DNA of 64,000 nucleotides from Streptomyces sp. Ru72 (GTDB taxonomy: Bacteria; Actinomycetota; Actinomycetes; Streptomycetales; Streptomycetaceae), in the NCBI RefSeq assembly GCF_002920635.1, contig NZ_PQSR01000028.1, forward strand, positions 1 to 64,000. The letters are read 5' to 3'. The notes beneath the pieces were generated by a model. That model had not been told where the DNA came from and made no database searches. It worked only from the letters and a program-made list of their open reading frames with translations. Of this stretch, positions 34,799-43,725 are shown piece after piece. Position 1 is the first letter of the stretch; each line of letters begins with the position of its first letter. The position numbers and the translations under genes were made by a program.

Positions 34799-35296
34799 TC
34801 AGCCCTGGTAGGGCTCGGCCTGGAGGATCCGCACCATGGCCTTCTTGCCGTTCGGCAGCTCGTACTCGGCGTCCTCGCCGACCTTCTTGCCGTTCACACC
34901 CATGCCCAGCGGTGACTGCGGCGAGTAGGTCTCGATGTCGCCGCTCGCGTACTCGCGTGAGGCCAGCAGGAAGGTCAGCGTGTCGTCCTCGTCACCGTCG
35001 AAGGCGATCGTGACGACCATGCCCGGTGCCACCACGCCCTCGGCCGCCGGAGCCTCGCCGACCTTGGCGTTCTCCAGGAGCTGGGTCAGCTGGCGCACAC
35101 GGAGCTCCTGCTTGCCCTGCTCCTCCTTGGCCGCGTGGTACCCGCCGTTCTCACGCAGGTCGCCCTCCTCGCGCGCGGCCGCGATCTTGGCGGCGATCTC
35201 CGTGCGCGCAGGACCAGAAAGGTACTCCAGCTCGGCCTTGAGCTGGTTGTACGCCTCCTGGGTCAGCCAGGTGACGTTCTCGCTGGTCTGGGTCAC
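34799..35296 (-). CDS. greA: Transcription elongation factor GreA
   Basis: A 165-residue GreA. The N-terminal coiled coil (about residues 10-80) has the acidic tip REEGDLRENGGYHAA, which reaches the RNA polymerase active site and stimulates cleavage of backtracked RNA. The C-terminal FKBP-like domain ends with SPLGMGVNGKKVGEDAEYEL, split over two strands, before the end. The GTG at 35296 follows GAGGAGC; a reading upstream to 35326 is not needed. It is one of the unlinked conserved genes next to mca in actinobacteria. Confidence 0.95.
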   Translation of the reverse strand: MTQTSENVTWLTQEAYNQLKAELEYLSGPARTEIAAKIAAAREEGDLRENGGYHAAKEEQGKQELRVRQLTQLLENAKVGEAPAAEGVVAPGMVVTIAFDGDEDDTLTFLLASREYASGDIETYSPQSPLGMGVNGKKVGEDAEYELPNGKKAMVRILQAEPYQG

Positions 35297-35464
35297 AGGT
35301 GCTCCTCGTCGGTACTTGGAATACAAAGCATCGCCCTACCCAGAAGCATGTTCCTCCACGGGTGGGCGAAACCACGAGCCTAACAATTCACCGGCGAAAG
35401 GGGGAGGACATAAGCCATCAGAATTACGTCAACGCAGGTCAGCGGCTACGCGACACGGGTGACG

Positions 35465-35863
35465 TCAGTCCGCGTGACAGCCCAGCAGCTCCGCCGTCGT
35501 CCCCGGCGCGGTGGTGCGCAGCGTGACGACCTTGTCGATCTGGGTGGCGTGCCCGCCGAACCGGAAGTCGGCGCGGCCCACCTCCGTGCCGTCCGCCGCC
35601 TGGGACCGCAGGGTGCAGTAGCCCGTGGCGTCGGCGTCCTTGCGTACCTCCAGATGGGCCTTGACCGCGTTCTGCGAGGTCTCGAACGCGATGACCTGGC
35701 CGCTGATCTTGTTCTGGCCGACATAGTGGTACGCGAACCAGCCGACGAGCACGAGCAGCGCCGCTCCCAGCGCACTGCCGACGATCTTGAGTGTGCGGTC
35801 GGCGCGCTCGTCCGAGGAGCGCCCGTAGCGGTCCTGGTGCGGCCGCGTGCTCACCGTGGTCAT
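35465..35863 (-). CDS. DUF4307 family membrane protein
   Basis: A 132-residue protein with a basic N-terminus (RYGRSSDERADR), one membrane helix (about residues 29-50) and an exterior beta domain with two cysteines (GYCTL and LLGCHAD), likely a disulfide. This matches the actinobacterial DUF4307 family, usually coded between greA and mca. The function is unknown. Confidence 0.85.
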   Translation of the reverse strand: MTTVSTRPHQDRYGRSSDERADRTLKIVGSALGAALLVLVGWFAYHYVGQNKISGQVIAFETSQNAVKAHLEVRKDADATGYCTLRSQAADGTEVGRADFRFGGHATQIDKVVTLRTTAPGTTAELLGCHAD

Positions 35864-36019
35864 GATCGTCCTCTCGGCCGGTCCGGGACGGATGTCCCGA
35901 AAAGGACCTCCGGGGACCGGACCCGGAATTTTCCACCCTCCGATTCGGTCACTATAGAAGCCGCCCATCGCGCCACCTGACACCGGGCGCCGACCTGCCG
36001 ACTGACCGAGGATCGAGTC

Positions 36020-36898
36020 TTGACTGACCAACTGCGACTGATGGCCGTGCACGCCCACCCCGACGACGAGTCGAGCAAGGGCGCGGCCACCATGGCGAAG
36101 TACGTGTCCGAGGGGGTGGACGTGCTCGTGGTGACCTGCACGGGTGGGGAGCGCGGCTCCATCCTCAACCCGAAGCTGCAGGGCGACAAGTACATCGAGG
36201 AGCACATCCACGAGGTACGCAAGAAGGAGATGGACGAGGCCCGCGAGATCCTCGGCGTCAAGCAGGAGTGGCTCGGCTTCGTCGACTCGGGTCTGCCCGA
36301 GGGCGACCCGCTGCCCCCGCTGCCGGACGGCTGCTTCGCCCTGGAGGACGTCGACAAGGCGGCCGGCGAGCTGGTGAGGAAGATCCGCTCCTTCCGTCCC
36401 CAGGTGATCACCACCTACGACGAGAACGGCGGCTACCCGCACCCCGACCACATCATGACGCACAAGATCTCGATGGTGGCGTTCGAGGGCGCGGCGGACA
36501 CCGAGAAGTACCCGGAGGCCGAGTTCGGCCCCGCGTGGCAGCCGCTGAAGCTGTACTACAACCAGGGCTTCAACCGGCCCCGGACCGAGGCCCTGCACAA
36601 GGCGATGCTCGACCGCGGGCTGGAGTCGCCCTACGGGGAGTGGCTGAAGCGGTGGGACGAGTTCAACCGCGCCGAGCGCACCCTGACGACCCACATCCCG
36701 TGCGCCGACTTCTTCGAGATCCGTGACAAGGCGCTGATCGCGCACCGCACGCAGATCGACCCCGACGGCGGCTGGTTCCGGGTCCCTCTGGAGCTGCAGA
36801 AGGAGGTCTGGCCGACGGAGGAGTACGAGCTGGCGAAGTCGCTCGTGGACACCTCGCTCCCGGAGGACGACCTCTTTGCAGGCGTCCGCCGGCCCTGA
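36020..36898 (+). CDS. mca: Mycothiol S-conjugate amidase
   Basis: A 292-residue zinc amidase that cleaves mycothiol conjugates to a mercapturic acid and GlcN-Ins, clearing electrophiles and some antibiotics. The zinc motif is HAHPDDESSKG at about residues 11-21; the lysine after DESS separates Mca from the related MshB deacetylase. A later His pair is at NGGYPHPDH. The start is TTG at 36020. It is divergent from the DUF4307 gene with a 156-bp gap. Confidence 0.94.
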   Translation: MTDQLRLMAVHAHPDDESSKGAATMAKYVSEGVDVLVVTCTGGERGSILNPKLQGDKYIEEHIHEVRKKEMDEAREILGVKQEWLGFVDSGLPEGDPLPPLPDGCFALEDVDKAAGELVRKIRSFRPQVITTYDENGGYPHPDHIMTHKISMVAFEGAADTEKYPEAEFGPAWQPLKLYYNQGFNRPRTEALHKAMLDRGLESPYGEWLKRWDEFNRAERTLTTHIPCADFFEIRDKALIAHRTQIDPDGGWFRVPLELQKEVWPTEEYELAKSLVDTSLPEDDLFAGVRRP

Positions 36899-36904
36899 GG
36901 GACA

Positions 36905-37174
36905 ATGCCTGACATGAGCGCAAGCGTGAGCCTGGCTGTGACGCACCTGGTGCCGCTGGCCGACGTCGACGAGAACAAGGTCACCCCCGGTGTCCTCGGC
37001 TTCATCGTCTTCGCGGTGATGGCGGTGGCCGTGTGGGGACTGATGAAGTCCATGAACAAGCACATGCGGAAGGTGTCCTTCGAGGAGGACGCCGACGCCT
37101 CGAGCGAGGAAGCCGGGAAGAAGGGCTCGGGCCCGGCGACGGCCAAGGGCACGCCCAAGGCCCAGCAGGGCTGA
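36905..37174 (+). CDS. Small single-pass membrane protein
   Basis: An 89-residue protein with an exterior N-terminus of about 28 residues, one membrane helix (about 29-48) and a charged cytoplasmic tail (Lys/Glu/Ala/Gly-rich, about 49-89). It starts 7 bp after the mca stop and is probably in its operon. Family unknown; it is found next to mca in other Streptomyces. A second ATG at 36914 is an alternative start. Confidence 0.8.
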   Translation: MPDMSASVSLAVTHLVPLADVDENKVTPGVLGFIVFAVMAVAVWGLMKSMNKHMRKVSFEEDADASSEEAGKKGSGPATAKGTPKAQQG

Positions 37175-37376
37175 CGGCTCCCCGCTCGTCCGGCCCCCTC
37201 TCTCCGGGATCAGCTCGCGCTCCGCGGTGCCGTGAACGGTTTCGGCCGATTCGGCACCGCCGGGCGACCCCACCGTGGCGTCCGAAAAGCGCCCGCACAC
37301 ACGAGGACGCCCCCGTGGGCGCGCCCGGTCAAACCGCTGTTCTCCGCGGCGCCCGATGCCGTGGGAGAGTGGAACG

Positions 37377-39404
37377 GTGAACCGACTGGCCCATGAGACG
37401 TCCCCGTATCTGCTCCAGCACGCCGAGAACCCCGTCGACTGGTGGCCCTGGTCGGACGAGGCCTTCGACGAGGCCCGTGAACGGGGTGTGCCGGTGCTGC
37501 TCAGCGTCGGTTACTCCAGTTGCCACTGGTGTCATGTCATGGCTCACGAGTCCTTCGAGGACGACGCGACTGCCTCGTACATGAACGAGCACTTCGTCAG
37601 CATCAAGGTCGACCGCGAAGAACGCCCCGACGTCGACGCCGTCTACATGGAGGCCGTCCAGGCCGCGACCGGCCACGGCGGCTGGCCCATGACCGTCTTC
37701 CTCACCCCCGACGCCGAGCCCTTCTACTTCGGCACCTACTTCCCGCCCGCCCCCCGCCACGGCATGCCCTCCTTCCGGCAGGTCCTCGAGGGCGTCCGGC
37801 AGGCCTGGGCCGACCGGCGGGACGAGGTGAACGAGGTCGCCGGGAAGATCGCGCGAGACCTCGCCCAGCGCGAGATCAGCTACGGCGACACCCGGGCGCC
37901 CGGCGAGGAGGAGCTCGCCCAGGCTCTCCTCGGGCTCACCCGTGAGTACGACGCGCAGCGGGGCGGCTTCGGCGGGGCGCCCAAGTTCCCGCCGTCCATG
38001 GTGATCGAGTTCCTGCTGCGCCACCACGCCCGCACCGGCTCCGAAGGCGCCCTGCAGATGGCGCACGACACCTGCGAGCGCATGGCCCGAGGCGGTATCT
38101 ACGACCAGCTCGGCGGCGGCTTCGCCCGCTACTCCGTCGATCGCGACTGGGTGGTGCCGCACTTCGAGAAGATGCTCTACGACAACGCCCTGCTGTGCCG
38201 GGAGTACGCGCACCTGTGGCGTGCCACCGGCTCCGAGCTCGCCCGCCGGGTCGCCCTGGAGACCGCCGACTTCATGGTGCGGGAACTGCGCACCGCGGAG
38301 GGCGGGTTCGCCTCCGCGCTGGACGCGGACAGCGACGACGGGAGGGGCCGGCACGTCGAAGGGGCGTACTACGTATGGACCCCGCAGCAGCTGAGGGAGG
38401 CCCTCGGCGCCGACGACGCCGAACTCGCCGCCCAGTACTTCGGGGTGACGGAGGAGGGCACCTTCGAGCACGGCTCCTCCGTCCTGCAACTTCCCCAGCA
38501 GGAAGGCGTGTTCGACGCACAGCGGATCGAGTCGATCCGGCGCCGCCTCCTGGACAGGCGGGCCGAGCGCCCCGCCCCGGGCCGTGACGACAAGGTGGTC
38601 GCCGCCTGGAACGGCCTCGCGATCGCCGCGCTCGCCGAGACCGGCGCGTACTTCGACCGCCCCGACCTCGTGGACGCCGCGCTCGGCGCCGCCGACCTGC
38701 TGGTACGGCTGCACCTGGACGAGCACGCCCGTCTGGCGCGGACGTCGAAGGACGGCCGCGTGGGCGCGAACGCCGGCGTGCTGGAGGACTACGCGGACGT
38801 CGCCGAGGGCTTCCTGGCGCTCGCCTCCGTCACCGGTGAGGGCGTGTGGCTGGAGTTCGCCGGGTTCCTGCTCGACCACGTGCTCACGCGGTTCACCGAC
38901 GACAGCGGCACGCTCTACGACACCGCCGCGGACGCCGAGAAGCTCATCCGGCGCCCCCAGGACCCCACCGACAACGCCACCCCGTCGGGCTGGACCGCCG
39001 CCGCGGGCGCGCTGTTGTCGTACGCCGCCCAGACCGGTTCGGAACCCCACCGTGCCGCCGCCGAGCGGGCGTCGGGTGTCGTCAAGGCGCTCGGGCCGCG
39101 GGTGCCGCGCTTCATCGGATGGGGGCTCGCGGTCGCCGAGGCGCTCCTCGACGGGCCGCGGGAGGTCGCGATCGTCGGCCCGGCCCTCGACGACCCCGCC
39201 ACCAGGGCCCTGCACCGCACGGCGCTTCTGGGCACGGCACCCGGCGCGGTCGTGGCCATCGGCACCCCGGAGAGTGATGAGCTGCCGCTCCTGGTTGACC
39301 GGATTCTGGTCGATGATGAACCGACCGCGTACGTCTGCCGTAACTTCACGTGTGATGCCCCGACCACCGATCCGGAGCGGCTCCGCACGGCGCTGAGCGG
39401 CTGA
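37377..39404 (+). CDS. YyaL-type thioredoxin-domain protein (DUF255)
   Basis: A 675-residue protein with an N-terminal thioredoxin fold (about residues 5-165), starting NRLAHETSPYLLQHAENPVD and carrying the CHWC motif (Cys49, Cys52). The rest is an alpha/alpha-toroid like that of N-acylglucosamine epimerases (about 200-650), with GGIYDQLGGGFARYSVD and PHFEKMLYDN. Members are soluble and widely kept; a role in redox or in glycan metabolism is suspected but not established. The GTG at 37377 follows GGGAGAG at good spacing. Confidence 0.88.
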   Translation: MNRLAHETSPYLLQHAENPVDWWPWSDEAFDEARERGVPVLLSVGYSSCHWCHVMAHESFEDDATASYMNEHFVSIKVDREERPDVDAVYMEAVQAATGHGGWPMTVFLTPDAEPFYFGTYFPPAPRHGMPSFRQVLEGVRQAWADRRDEVNEVAGKIARDLAQREISYGDTRAPGEEELAQALLGLTREYDAQRGGFGGAPKFPPSMVIEFLLRHHARTGSEGALQMAHDTCERMARGGIYDQLGGGFARYSVDRDWVVPHFEKMLYDNALLCREYAHLWRATGSELARRVALETADFMVRELRTAEGGFASALDADSDDGRGRHVEGAYYVWTPQQLREALGADDAELAAQYFGVTEEGTFEHGSSVLQLPQQEGVFDAQRIESIRRRLLDRRAERPAPGRDDKVVAAWNGLAIAALAETGAYFDRPDLVDAALGAADLLVRLHLDEHARLARTSKDGRVGANAGVLEDYADVAEGFLALASVTGEGVWLEFAGFLLDHVLTRFTDDSGTLYDTAADAEKLIRRPQDPTDNATPSGWTAAAGALLSYAAQTGSEPHRAAAERASGVVKALGPRVPRFIGWGLAVAEALLDGPREVAIVGPALDDPATRALHRTALLGTAPGAVVAIGTPESDELPLLVDRILVDDEPTAYVCRNFTCDAPTTDPERLRTALSG

Positions 39405-39550
39405 AACGCATCATGGAACGATTGATTCCAGATGGCCGGATTGAGCGGGTGTTCGGATAGATCCTCGTAAGGAACCAGCCGTTCCGAAACAAGCTATTTA
39501 TCTGAAGAGCTCCCAGGCTTCACAGTTCCCTCTTAGTCTCTCCACGGTGG

Positions 39551-39576
39551 CGCGACAGAAGTAACGCACTGTCGCG
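39551..39576. promoter_or_regulatory. Inverted repeat upstream of the csl-like operon
   Basis: CGCGACAG (39551-39558) and CTGTCGCG (39569-39576) form an inverted repeat with a 10-bp spacer, followed at once by another direct CGCGACAG. It lies 33 bp before the first gene of the operon, in a 204-bp AT-richer gap that also has TGGAA/TTCCA arms near 39413. It may be an operator or part of a leader hairpin. Confidence 0.5.
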
Positions 39577-39608
39577 ACAGGGGGTTTTGGGGATCTGGGG
39601 GGATCTTT

Positions 39609-40886
39609 TTGCTGACGTCTGTCTTCATTGCCGTCGTCTCGCTGGCCTTGTTCTGGATGGCGGCCTTCACTCTGTGGTGGCAGATGCACGCGTGGCGTAC
39701 GCCCGAGGTGCTCGCCTCCACCCGGTTCAGCAGTCCGGACGGCGCCGAGCACGTGTCGTTCTCGCTGCTGCTGCCCGCGAGACACGAGCAGGCCGTCCTG
39801 GACCACACGATCCAGCGGCTGCTCGAGTCGACCCACACCGACTTCGAGATCATCGTCATCGTGGGACACGACGACCCGGAGACCACCGAGGTCGCCCGCA
39901 GGGCCGCGGCCCGGGACGCACGGGTCCGCGTCGTCGTCGACCACCATGAGAAGAAGAACAAGCCGAAGGCCATGAACACGGCGCTGCCGCACTGCCGCGG
40001 CGATGTCGTCGGGGTCTTCGACGCCGAGGACCAGGTCCACCCGGAGCTGCTCGCCCACGTCGACCACGCGTTCCGCACCACGGGCGCGGACGTCGTCCAG
40101 GGCGGGGTGCAGCTGATCAACTTCCACTCCAGCTGGTACAGCCTGCGCAACTGCCTGGAGTACTTCTTCTGGTTCCGCTCCCGGCTGCACCTGCACGCGC
40201 AGAAGGGGTTCATCCCGCTCGGCGGCAACACCGTCTTCGTCCGGACCGACGTGCTCAGGGAGGCCGACGGCTGGGACCCCAACTGCCTCGCGGAGGACTG
40301 CGACCTGGGCGTCAGGCTCTCCAGCGTCGGCAAGAAGGTCGTCGTCGCCTACGACTCCGACATGGTGACCCGGGAGGAGACCCCCGGCTCGCTGATGTCG
40401 CTGCTCAAGCAGCGCACCCGCTGGAACCAGGGCTTCCTGCAGGTCTACCGCAAGAAGGACTGGAAGCAACTGCCCGGCTTCGGACAGCGGCTGCTCGCCC
40501 GCTACACCCTGATGACGCCGTTCCTCCAGGCGTTCTCCGGCGTCATCATCCCGCTCAACGCCGCAATCGCCCTCTTCCTGGACGTTCCGGTCGGCGTCGC
40601 CTTCCTCACCTTCCTTCCGCTCGTGACCGCCGCGGTCACCTTCGTCTTCGAGGTCGTCGGACTGCACGACTTCGGCAAGCAGTACGGGCTGCGCGTGCGC
40701 TTCGTCCACTACGTGAAGCTCATCCTGGGCGGCCCCTTCTACCAGGTGCTCCTCGCCGGCGCCGCGATCCGCGCCGTCTGGCGCGAACAGCGCGGTCGCA
40801 ACGACTGGGAGCTGACCAGCCACGTCGGCGCCCACCTGGCAACGACCGGCGTGATCCGCGAGTCCCGAGAGGACGTTGCTGCGTGA
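39609..40886 (+). CDS. Processive family 2 glycosyltransferase (cellulose-synthase-like)
   Basis: A 425-residue membrane glycosyltransferase. One N-terminal helix (about residues 3-23) precedes the GT2 domain (about 45-280) with VVVDHHEKKNKPKAMN, DAEDQ (metal-binding Asp) and the processive QxxRW motif at Gln268-Trp272 (QRTRWNQG). C-terminal helices follow (about 305-350 and 385-405). This is the layout of chain-elongating synthases such as CslA or hyaluronan synthase. The TTG start follows a GGGGGG run. It is the first gene of a four-gene coupled operon whose last gene is a copper-radical oxidase, like cslA-glxA. Confidence 0.85.
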   Translation: MLTSVFIAVVSLALFWMAAFTLWWQMHAWRTPEVLASTRFSSPDGAEHVSFSLLLPARHEQAVLDHTIQRLLESTHTDFEIIVIVGHDDPETTEVARRAAARDARVRVVVDHHEKKNKPKAMNTALPHCRGDVVGVFDAEDQVHPELLAHVDHAFRTTGADVVQGGVQLINFHSSWYSLRNCLEYFFWFRSRLHLHAQKGFIPLGGNTVFVRTDVLREADGWDPNCLAEDCDLGVRLSSVGKKVVVAYDSDMVTREETPGSLMSLLKQRTRWNQGFLQVYRKKDWKQLPGFGQRLLARYTLMTPFLQAFSGVIIPLNAAIALFLDVPVGVAFLTFLPLVTAAVTFVFEVVGLHDFGKQYGLRVRFVHYVKLILGGPFYQVLLAGAAIRAVWREQRGRNDWELTSHVGAHLATTGVIRESREDVAA

Positions 40887-42526
40887 CCTCCACTCTTCCC
40901 GCGGCGACCGAGACGAAGGTCCCCGCGCAGGACACATCTGTCCCCGAAACCGTCCCCGTCCCCCGTCCGGCGTTCCGTTTCCGCGGCTCTCGTCCCGATC
41001 TGATCCTGTGCGGCGTGCTCCTCGCGGCGATCCTGACGGTGCAGGGCTGGAACATCGCCGACTACCCGACCCTCAGCGACGACGAGGGCACCTATCTCGC
41101 CCAGGCATGGGCCGTGCAGAACGGCCACGGGCTCGCCCACTACACCTACTGGTACGACCACCCGCCGCTCGGCTGGGTCCAGCTCGCCCTGCTCACCTGG
41201 ATCCCCGCCCACCTCGACGCCGGCCTGATGACGGTCGGCTCGATGCGCGCCGTGATGCTGCTGGTCAGCGCGGTGAGCGCGGTCCTCGTCTACGTCCTCG
41301 CCCGACGCCTGAAGCTGCCGATGTGGGCATCCGGACTGGCCATGGTCCTCTTCGGGCTCTCCCCGCTGTCGGTGGTGCTCCAGCGCGAGATCTTCCTCGA
41401 CAACATCGCGGTGATGTGGACGCTGCTCGCGTTCACCCTGGCCGCGTCCCCGAGCCGCCACCTCTGGCACCACTTCGGCGCGGGCCTCGCCGCCGCCGCG
41501 GGCGTCCTGACCAAGGAGACGATGCTCGTCGTCCTGCCCGCCGTCTTCCTCACCATGTGGCGCCACAGCCACCGCGACACCCGGAAGTTCGCCCTCACCG
41601 GCGCGATCACGGCGTGCGCGCTGATCGGGCTGTCGTACCCCCTCTTCGCCCTGCTCAAAGGCGAGTTGCTGCCGGGCGCCGGCCATGTCTCCCTGTGGGA
41701 CGGCATCCGCTACCAGATGAGCCGGGCCGGCTCCGGATTCATCCTCGACCCCGGCTCCGGGTCCTACGGCGTCCTGCACTCCTGGCTCTACTACGACCGT
41801 GTCCTGCCGCTCGGCGGCCTCGCCGGGGCGCTGCTGCTCCTGCTCACCTGGCGCTGGTCGGTCACCGCACGGACGCTCGCCGGTCCCGCGCTCGCCGTCG
41901 CCGTCCTCACCCTGGTCGCGATGCGGCCGAGCGGCTACCTGCCCGCGATGTACGTCATCCAGGCGCTGCCGTTCCTCGCCCTGGTCCTGGCGGGCGCCGC
42001 CGCGAGCGTCGTCCACCTGGTGCTGCACCGCCGGCGCGTCGGGACCGAGAAGCCGTACGTCACCTGGGCGCGGTACGCCGTGGCGGCGCTGCTCGTGGCC
42101 GCCGCCGGCGCGTACGTCGTGCCCCGCTGGTACGACGGGGACCGCACCGCCGTCACCGCCGACGCCAACGCCCCCTACCGGGCCGCCTCGCACTGGCTCG
42201 GCAGCCAGGTGAGCGACCCGGAGGGCACCCGGGTCCTCGTCGACGACGCCCTCTGGCTCGACCTGGTGCACGCCGGATACCGGCCCGGCCTCGGCGCCAT
42301 CTGGTTCTACAAGGCCGACCTCGACCCGGCGGTGACCAAGACGATGCCGCACGGCTGGCGCGACATCGACTACGTGGTCGCCTCCCCGACGGTGCGGCGC
42401 GACGCGGTCAACCTGCCGGGCGTCAGGGCCGCTCTCCAGCACTCGACGCCGGTGGCCACCTTCGGCACCGGGCCGGACCGGATCGAGATCCGCCGGATCG
42501 ACCAGTCGGCGGGAGGCGGCCGATGA
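40883..42526 (+). CDS. GT39/ArnT-like polytopic glycosyltransferase
   Basis: A 547-residue protein with about ten membrane helices and a large exterior loop. The short N-terminal motif SDDEGTYLAQAWAV (about residues 67-80) has the acidic pair expected in the GT-C fold, followed by WYDHPPLGW. GT-C enzymes use lipid-linked sugars on the outside of the membrane. It starts with GTG in a 4-bp overlap with the gene before and ends in an ATGA overlap with the next. Confidence 0.8.
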   Translation: MTSTLPAATETKVPAQDTSVPETVPVPRPAFRFRGSRPDLILCGVLLAAILTVQGWNIADYPTLSDDEGTYLAQAWAVQNGHGLAHYTYWYDHPPLGWVQLALLTWIPAHLDAGLMTVGSMRAVMLLVSAVSAVLVYVLARRLKLPMWASGLAMVLFGLSPLSVVLQREIFLDNIAVMWTLLAFTLAASPSRHLWHHFGAGLAAAAGVLTKETMLVVLPAVFLTMWRHSHRDTRKFALTGAITACALIGLSYPLFALLKGELLPGAGHVSLWDGIRYQMSRAGSGFILDPGSGSYGVLHSWLYYDRVLPLGGLAGALLLLLTWRWSVTARTLAGPALAVAVLTLVAMRPSGYLPAMYVIQALPFLALVLAGAAASVVHLVLHRRRVGTEKPYVTWARYAVAALLVAAAGAYVVPRWYDGDRTAVTADANAPYRAASHWLGSQVSDPEGTRVLVDDALWLDLVHAGYRPGLGAIWFYKADLDPAVTKTMPHGWRDIDYVVASPTVRRDAVNLPGVRAALQHSTPVATFGTGPDRIEIRRIDQSAGGGR

Positions 42527-43725
42527 GCCAGGAATCGACCGTCCCCGGCGAACTCGGTGACCCGGCCGTACGGGCCGTCGAGCCACCCGAGCCGGGCGCC
42601 GTCACCATCGTCGTCCCGACCTTCAACGAGTCGGGGAACATCCGCGAACTGCTGCACCGGATCACCGAGTCGGTGCCGTCCCGCCTGCCCTGCGAGGTCC
42701 TCTTCGTCGACGACTCCACCGACGACACCCCCGGCGTCATCGTCCGGGAGGCGCAGGACTGCCCGTTCCCGGTCACCCTGCTGCACCGGGAGGAGCCGGC
42801 CGGCGGGCTCGGTGGGGCCGTCGTCGAGGGACTGAAGGCGGCCGGCTCCGACTGGATCGTCGTCATGGACGGCGACCTCCAGCACCCGCCCTCCCTCGTC
42901 CCGGAGCTGATCGGCACCGGAGAGCGCACGAACGCCGGGCTCGTCGTCGCCTCCCGCTACATCAAGGGCGGCAGCCGCGCAGGCCTCGCGGGCGGCTACC
43001 GGATCGCCGTCTCCCGCGGCGCGACCTGGCTGACCAAAACGCTGTTCCCGCGCAGACTGCGCGGTATCAGCGACCCGATGAGCGGTTTCTTCGCCATCCG
43101 CCGCAGCGCGGTCACCGCGGAGATCCTCCAGCCGCTCGGCTACAAGATCCTGCTGGAACTCGCCGTGCGCAGCAGGCCGCGTGAGGTCACCGAGGTGCCG
43201 TTCGTCTTCCAGGAGCGGTTCGCGGGGCAGTCCAAGTCGACCGCACAGGAGGGCTTCCGCTTCCTGCGCCACCTGGTGGGGCTGCGCACCGCCTCCCCGC
43301 TCGCGCGCATGGTCGCCTTCGGGCTGATCGGCGCGTCCGGATTCGTACCGAACCTGGTCGGCCTGTGGGCGCTGACCGGCCTCGGGATGCACTACCTGCC
43401 GGCGGAGATCCTCGCCAACCAGCTCGGTGTCGCCTGGAACTTCCTGCTCATCGAGCAGTTGCTGTTCCGCGAGCGGCGCCGGCACCGCCGGTGGTGGGAC
43501 CGGGTGGGCCGGTTCGCGCTCCTCGCCAACGCGGACCTGGTGCTGCGCATCCCGCTGATCGCGCTGCTGGTCGGCACGTTCGGCGTGGGCGTACTGCCCG
43601 CCACCGCGCTCGCGCTGGTCCTGACCTTCGTCCTGCGCTTCGTGGGGACCGAGGCGCTGGTCTACCTCCCGCGCCGGGGCCGCGCCCCCGAGGGCGGGGG
43701 CCGCACAGCAAGGAGAGCCGCATGA
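42523..43725 (+). CDS. Dolichol-phosphate-mannose-synthase-like GT2 fused to a GtrA domain
   Basis: A 400-residue fusion. The N-terminal part (about residues 22-255) is a DPM1-type GT2 with VVPTFNESGNI, FVDDSTDDTP and MDGDLQHPP; it would move a sugar from a nucleotide to polyprenyl phosphate. The C-terminal part (about 265-385) is a four-helix GtrA domain thought to flip the lipid-linked sugar. Together these would supply the GT-C enzyme coded just before with its donor. The gene is translationally coupled on both sides (ATGA overlaps). Confidence 0.87.
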   Translation: MSQESTVPGELGDPAVRAVEPPEPGAVTIVVPTFNESGNIRELLHRITESVPSRLPCEVLFVDDSTDDTPGVIVREAQDCPFPVTLLHREEPAGGLGGAVVEGLKAAGSDWIVVMDGDLQHPPSLVPELIGTGERTNAGLVVASRYIKGGSRAGLAGGYRIAVSRGATWLTKTLFPRRLRGISDPMSGFFAIRRSAVTAEILQPLGYKILLELAVRSRPREVTEVPFVFQERFAGQSKSTAQEGFRFLRHLVGLRTASPLARMVAFGLIGASGFVPNLVGLWALTGLGMHYLPAEILANQLGVAWNFLLIEQLLFRERRRHRRWWDRVGRFALLANADLVLRIPLIALLVGTFGVGVLPATALALVLTFVLRFVGTEALVYLPRRGRAPEGGGRTARRAA

